A stretch of 6,504 nt of DNA from Methyloprofundus sp. Lineage in GTDB: Bacteria; Pseudomonadota; Gammaproteobacteria; Methylococcales; Methylomonadaceae. How positions within the stretch are numbered: position 1 is the first letter of the stretch; the number at the start of each line of letters is the position of its first letter. Below the pieces are notes generated by a model that was given only the letters and a program-made list of their open reading frames with translations, was not told the DNA's origin and searched no databases. Positions 4,834-6,504 of the stretch are shown here, piece by piece. The stretch spans positions 1 to 6,504 of the forward strand of contig JAUXBW010000130.1 in the NCBI GenBank assembly GCA_030619185.1, read 5' to 3'. Both the position numbers and the translations under genes were made by a program.

Positions 4834-6504
4834 TCATTGCCCGCGCAAAAATAATTTATCCAGTTCTTTTTTACTCAACTCGACCCAGGTCGGCCTGCCA
4901 TGATTACATTGCCCGCTGCGCTCGGTTTTTTCCATATCTCTTAATAAGGCATTCATTTCCGGAACGGTCAAACGACGGTTAGCTCTTACCGATCCATGAC
5001 AGGCAATACTCGCCAGAATTTCATTCGAGCGCTCTTCTATGCGCTGGCTCATGCCATGCTCAATAATATCTGCCAGCACATCTTTGACTAATAAACCTAT
5101 ATCCACCCCGGACAATAAAGCAGGAACTGCTCGCAGCACAAGCGTCTCTTCACCCATACGATTTAATTCAAAGCCCAGACTCATAAAAAAAGCCTGTTGA
5201 TCATCGGCTAAGTCAGCCTCAGCACTACTGACCTGTATTTGTACTGGTAACAGTAATGGCTGAGAAGGTACCGAGCCTTGGTGGTATTGGCTTTTAAACT
5301 GCTCATAGGTAACCCGTTCATGTGCCGCATGAGCATCGACCAGAATAATGCCATTTTGTGTCTCGGATAAGATATACACATCATGCAGATGTGCGACTGC
5401 ATAACCTAAGGTGGGTGCTGTTTCTGCCTTAGGTAATTCAGCAACACGCGGCTCATGTATATCAGGTGCACTGCTGGGAGCAACAAGCTGGGTATAGGCC
5501 TCAATCTGTGCATCAACATTCAAAGGCAATGCAGACTGGCGCGGCGTAGCGGCTGCCTGATAACTTTGCCTAACGACGGGCTTGCTATCGGACGCGGCTA
5601 AGGGTTGAAAATCAACCACCTGCTGCACGTCAGGGCGAGTGGTATCTTCGGTGGTTCCAACTTCTGTTTCCTGCAATTTTGGACGTACATCTGCCAAGCA
5701 GCGATGCAATGCCTTAAATAAAAAATCATGCACGGTACGCCCTTCACGAAAGCGCACTTCTAATTTCTGCGGGTGAGCATTCACATCGACTAAAGCCGGA
5801 TCCAGCACTAAATACAAAACATATACCGGGTGTCGCCCATGAAACAGTACATCTTGATACGCTTGTTTAATAGCATGCGTGACCAGCCGGTCTTTAATCA
5901 ATCGACCATTCACATAAAAATACTGCATATCTTGCTGACTGCGAGAAAAGGTTGGCAAACCTACCCAGCCATTTAAATGCATTCCTGAAGCATTAAAATC
6001 AATCGCCACCGAATTTTCTAAAAAAGCCGAACCAAAAATTTGCGCGACTCGTTGTTCCTGCTCTGCCTGAGTTTCTGCTAGGTTGAATTTAAATACTTCG
6101 CGTTGATTGTGTTTCAACTCAAACGCGATATCAAAGCGGCTGAGTGCCATACGTTTAAAAAGCGTATCAATATGGGAAAATTCTGTTTTATCAGTTTTTA
6201 AAAACTTACGCCGCGCCGGCGTGTTATAAAACAAATCACAGACTTCAATAGTCGTCCCCAAAGGGTGTGGGTCGGGCTGTGGATCCAGATCCTCCTCAGA
6301 ACCATCTGCCTGTACCCGCCAGGCACAATCAGCAGCCTTTACCCGCGAAATAAGACTTAAGCGTGACACCGAACAGATACTCGGCAAAGCCTCACCTCGA
6401 AACCCCATCGTTGCCACTTGCTCCAGATCCTGTAAAGATTGAATCTTACTGGTTGCATGCCGCGACAAGGCCAGAGCTAAATCCTCTTTGTCTATCCCAC
6501 AACC
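4834..6504 (-). CDS. mutL: DNA mismatch repair protein MutL (5' end beyond window)
   Basis: The frame is open to the right window edge and encodes 556 visible residues, starting inside ATPase motif II (GCGI, the end of DNGCGI). By comparison with E. coli MutL about 59 N-terminal residues are missing, giving a full length near 615. A TTG at 6468 is inside the conserved 'LALALSRHATSKI' block and is not the start. Visible parts (visible numbering): ATP-lid and motif III 'GFRGEAL' at 34-40; the GHKL/transducer domain to about 275, with 'FYVNGRLIKDRLVTHAIKQAY' and 'DVNAHPQKLEVRF'; a low-complexity linker at about 275-365; then the dimerisation/nuclease domain. That domain holds DAHAAHERVTYE at 390-401, ACHGSVRA at 501-508 and QCNHGRP at 532-538, the metal-site motifs of endonuclease-type MutL. 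The role is to couple MutS mismatch recognition to strand incision. The gene heads the mutL-miaA-membrane protein cluster. Confidence 0.97.
   Translation of the reverse strand, partial: GCGIDKEDLALALSRHATSKIQSLQDLEQVATMGFRGEALPSICSVSRLSLISRVKAADCAWRVQADGSEEDLDPQPDPHPLGTTIEVCDLFYNTPARRKFLKTDKTEFSHIDTLFKRMALSRFDIAFELKHNQREVFKFNLAETQAEQEQRVAQIFGSAFLENSVAIDFNASGMHLNGWVGLPTFSRSQQDMQYFYVNGRLIKDRLVTHAIKQAYQDVLFHGRHPVYVLYLVLDPALVDVNAHPQKLEVRFREGRTVHDFLFKALHRCLADVRPKLQETEVGTTEDTTRPDVQQVVDFQPLAASDSKPVVRQSYQAAATPRQSALPLNVDAQIEAYTQLVAPSSAPDIHEPRVAELPKAETAPTLGYAVAHLHDVYILSETQNGIILVDAHAAHERVTYEQFKSQYHQGSVPSQPLLLPVQIQVSSAEADLADDQQAFFMSLGFELNRMGEETLVLRAVPALLSGVDIGLLVKDVLADIIEHGMSQRIEERSNEILASIACHGSVRANRRLTVPEMNALLRDMEKTERSGQCNHGRPTWVELSKKELDKLFLRGQ

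Noticed and set aside
5208..5402. 64-codon minus-strand frame within mutL
   Set aside because: It is an out-of-frame shadow of mutL.

Overview
The window looks like a chromosomal segment of a gammaproteobacterium with an AT-leaning genome. The basis is the mutL–miaA gene pair, the MutL C-terminus of the Pseudomonas/Neisseria type (latent-endonuclease class rather than the E. coli MutH-dependent class), and the miaA sequence, which is close to the E. coli type. A methanotroph or related lineage would fit the PQQ-type dehydrogenase and the small helical protein, but this is only an impression and no gene here fixes the genus.

Layout from left to right. Positions 1-493 (minus) hold the 5' part of an IS1634/IS4-type transposase that runs off the window. 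Positions 494-882 have no credible gene; they contain the undefined outer end of that insertion sequence and a strong palindromic hairpin. Positions 883-1789 (minus) carry two codirectional genes: a DUF4136-type lipoprotein, then an 86-residue charged helical protein 40 bp downstream. Positions 1790-2059 are a divergent intergenic region. It holds a 91-bp MITE-like element (11-bp perfect terminal inverted repeats starting GTAA, near-perfect 8-bp direct repeats) followed at once by a good sigma70-like promoter whose start-site region is covered by a perfect 19-bp palindrome. That promoter reads into a secreted sorbosone-dehydrogenase-family (PQQ beta-propeller) protein at 2060-3199 (plus). This gene converges on a minus-strand cluster, mutL (5' end cut by the window edge) – miaA – a membrane protein of unknown function. 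The two convergent genes share a single CTAG that supplies both stop codons.

Functionally there are three blocks: DNA and tRNA housekeeping (mutL mismatch repair, miaA tRNA A37 prenylation, plus a membrane protein where hfq sits in E. coli); an envelope/periplasm block (lipoprotein, helical partner, PQQ-type dehydrogenase); and mobile DNA (transposase, MITE). I see no CRISPR array, RNA gene, toxin-antitoxin pair or recognisable defence system. No clearly new system is visible. The observations most worth checking are the MITE next to the promoter, the palindromic operator candidate, and the conserved but unnamed small genes.
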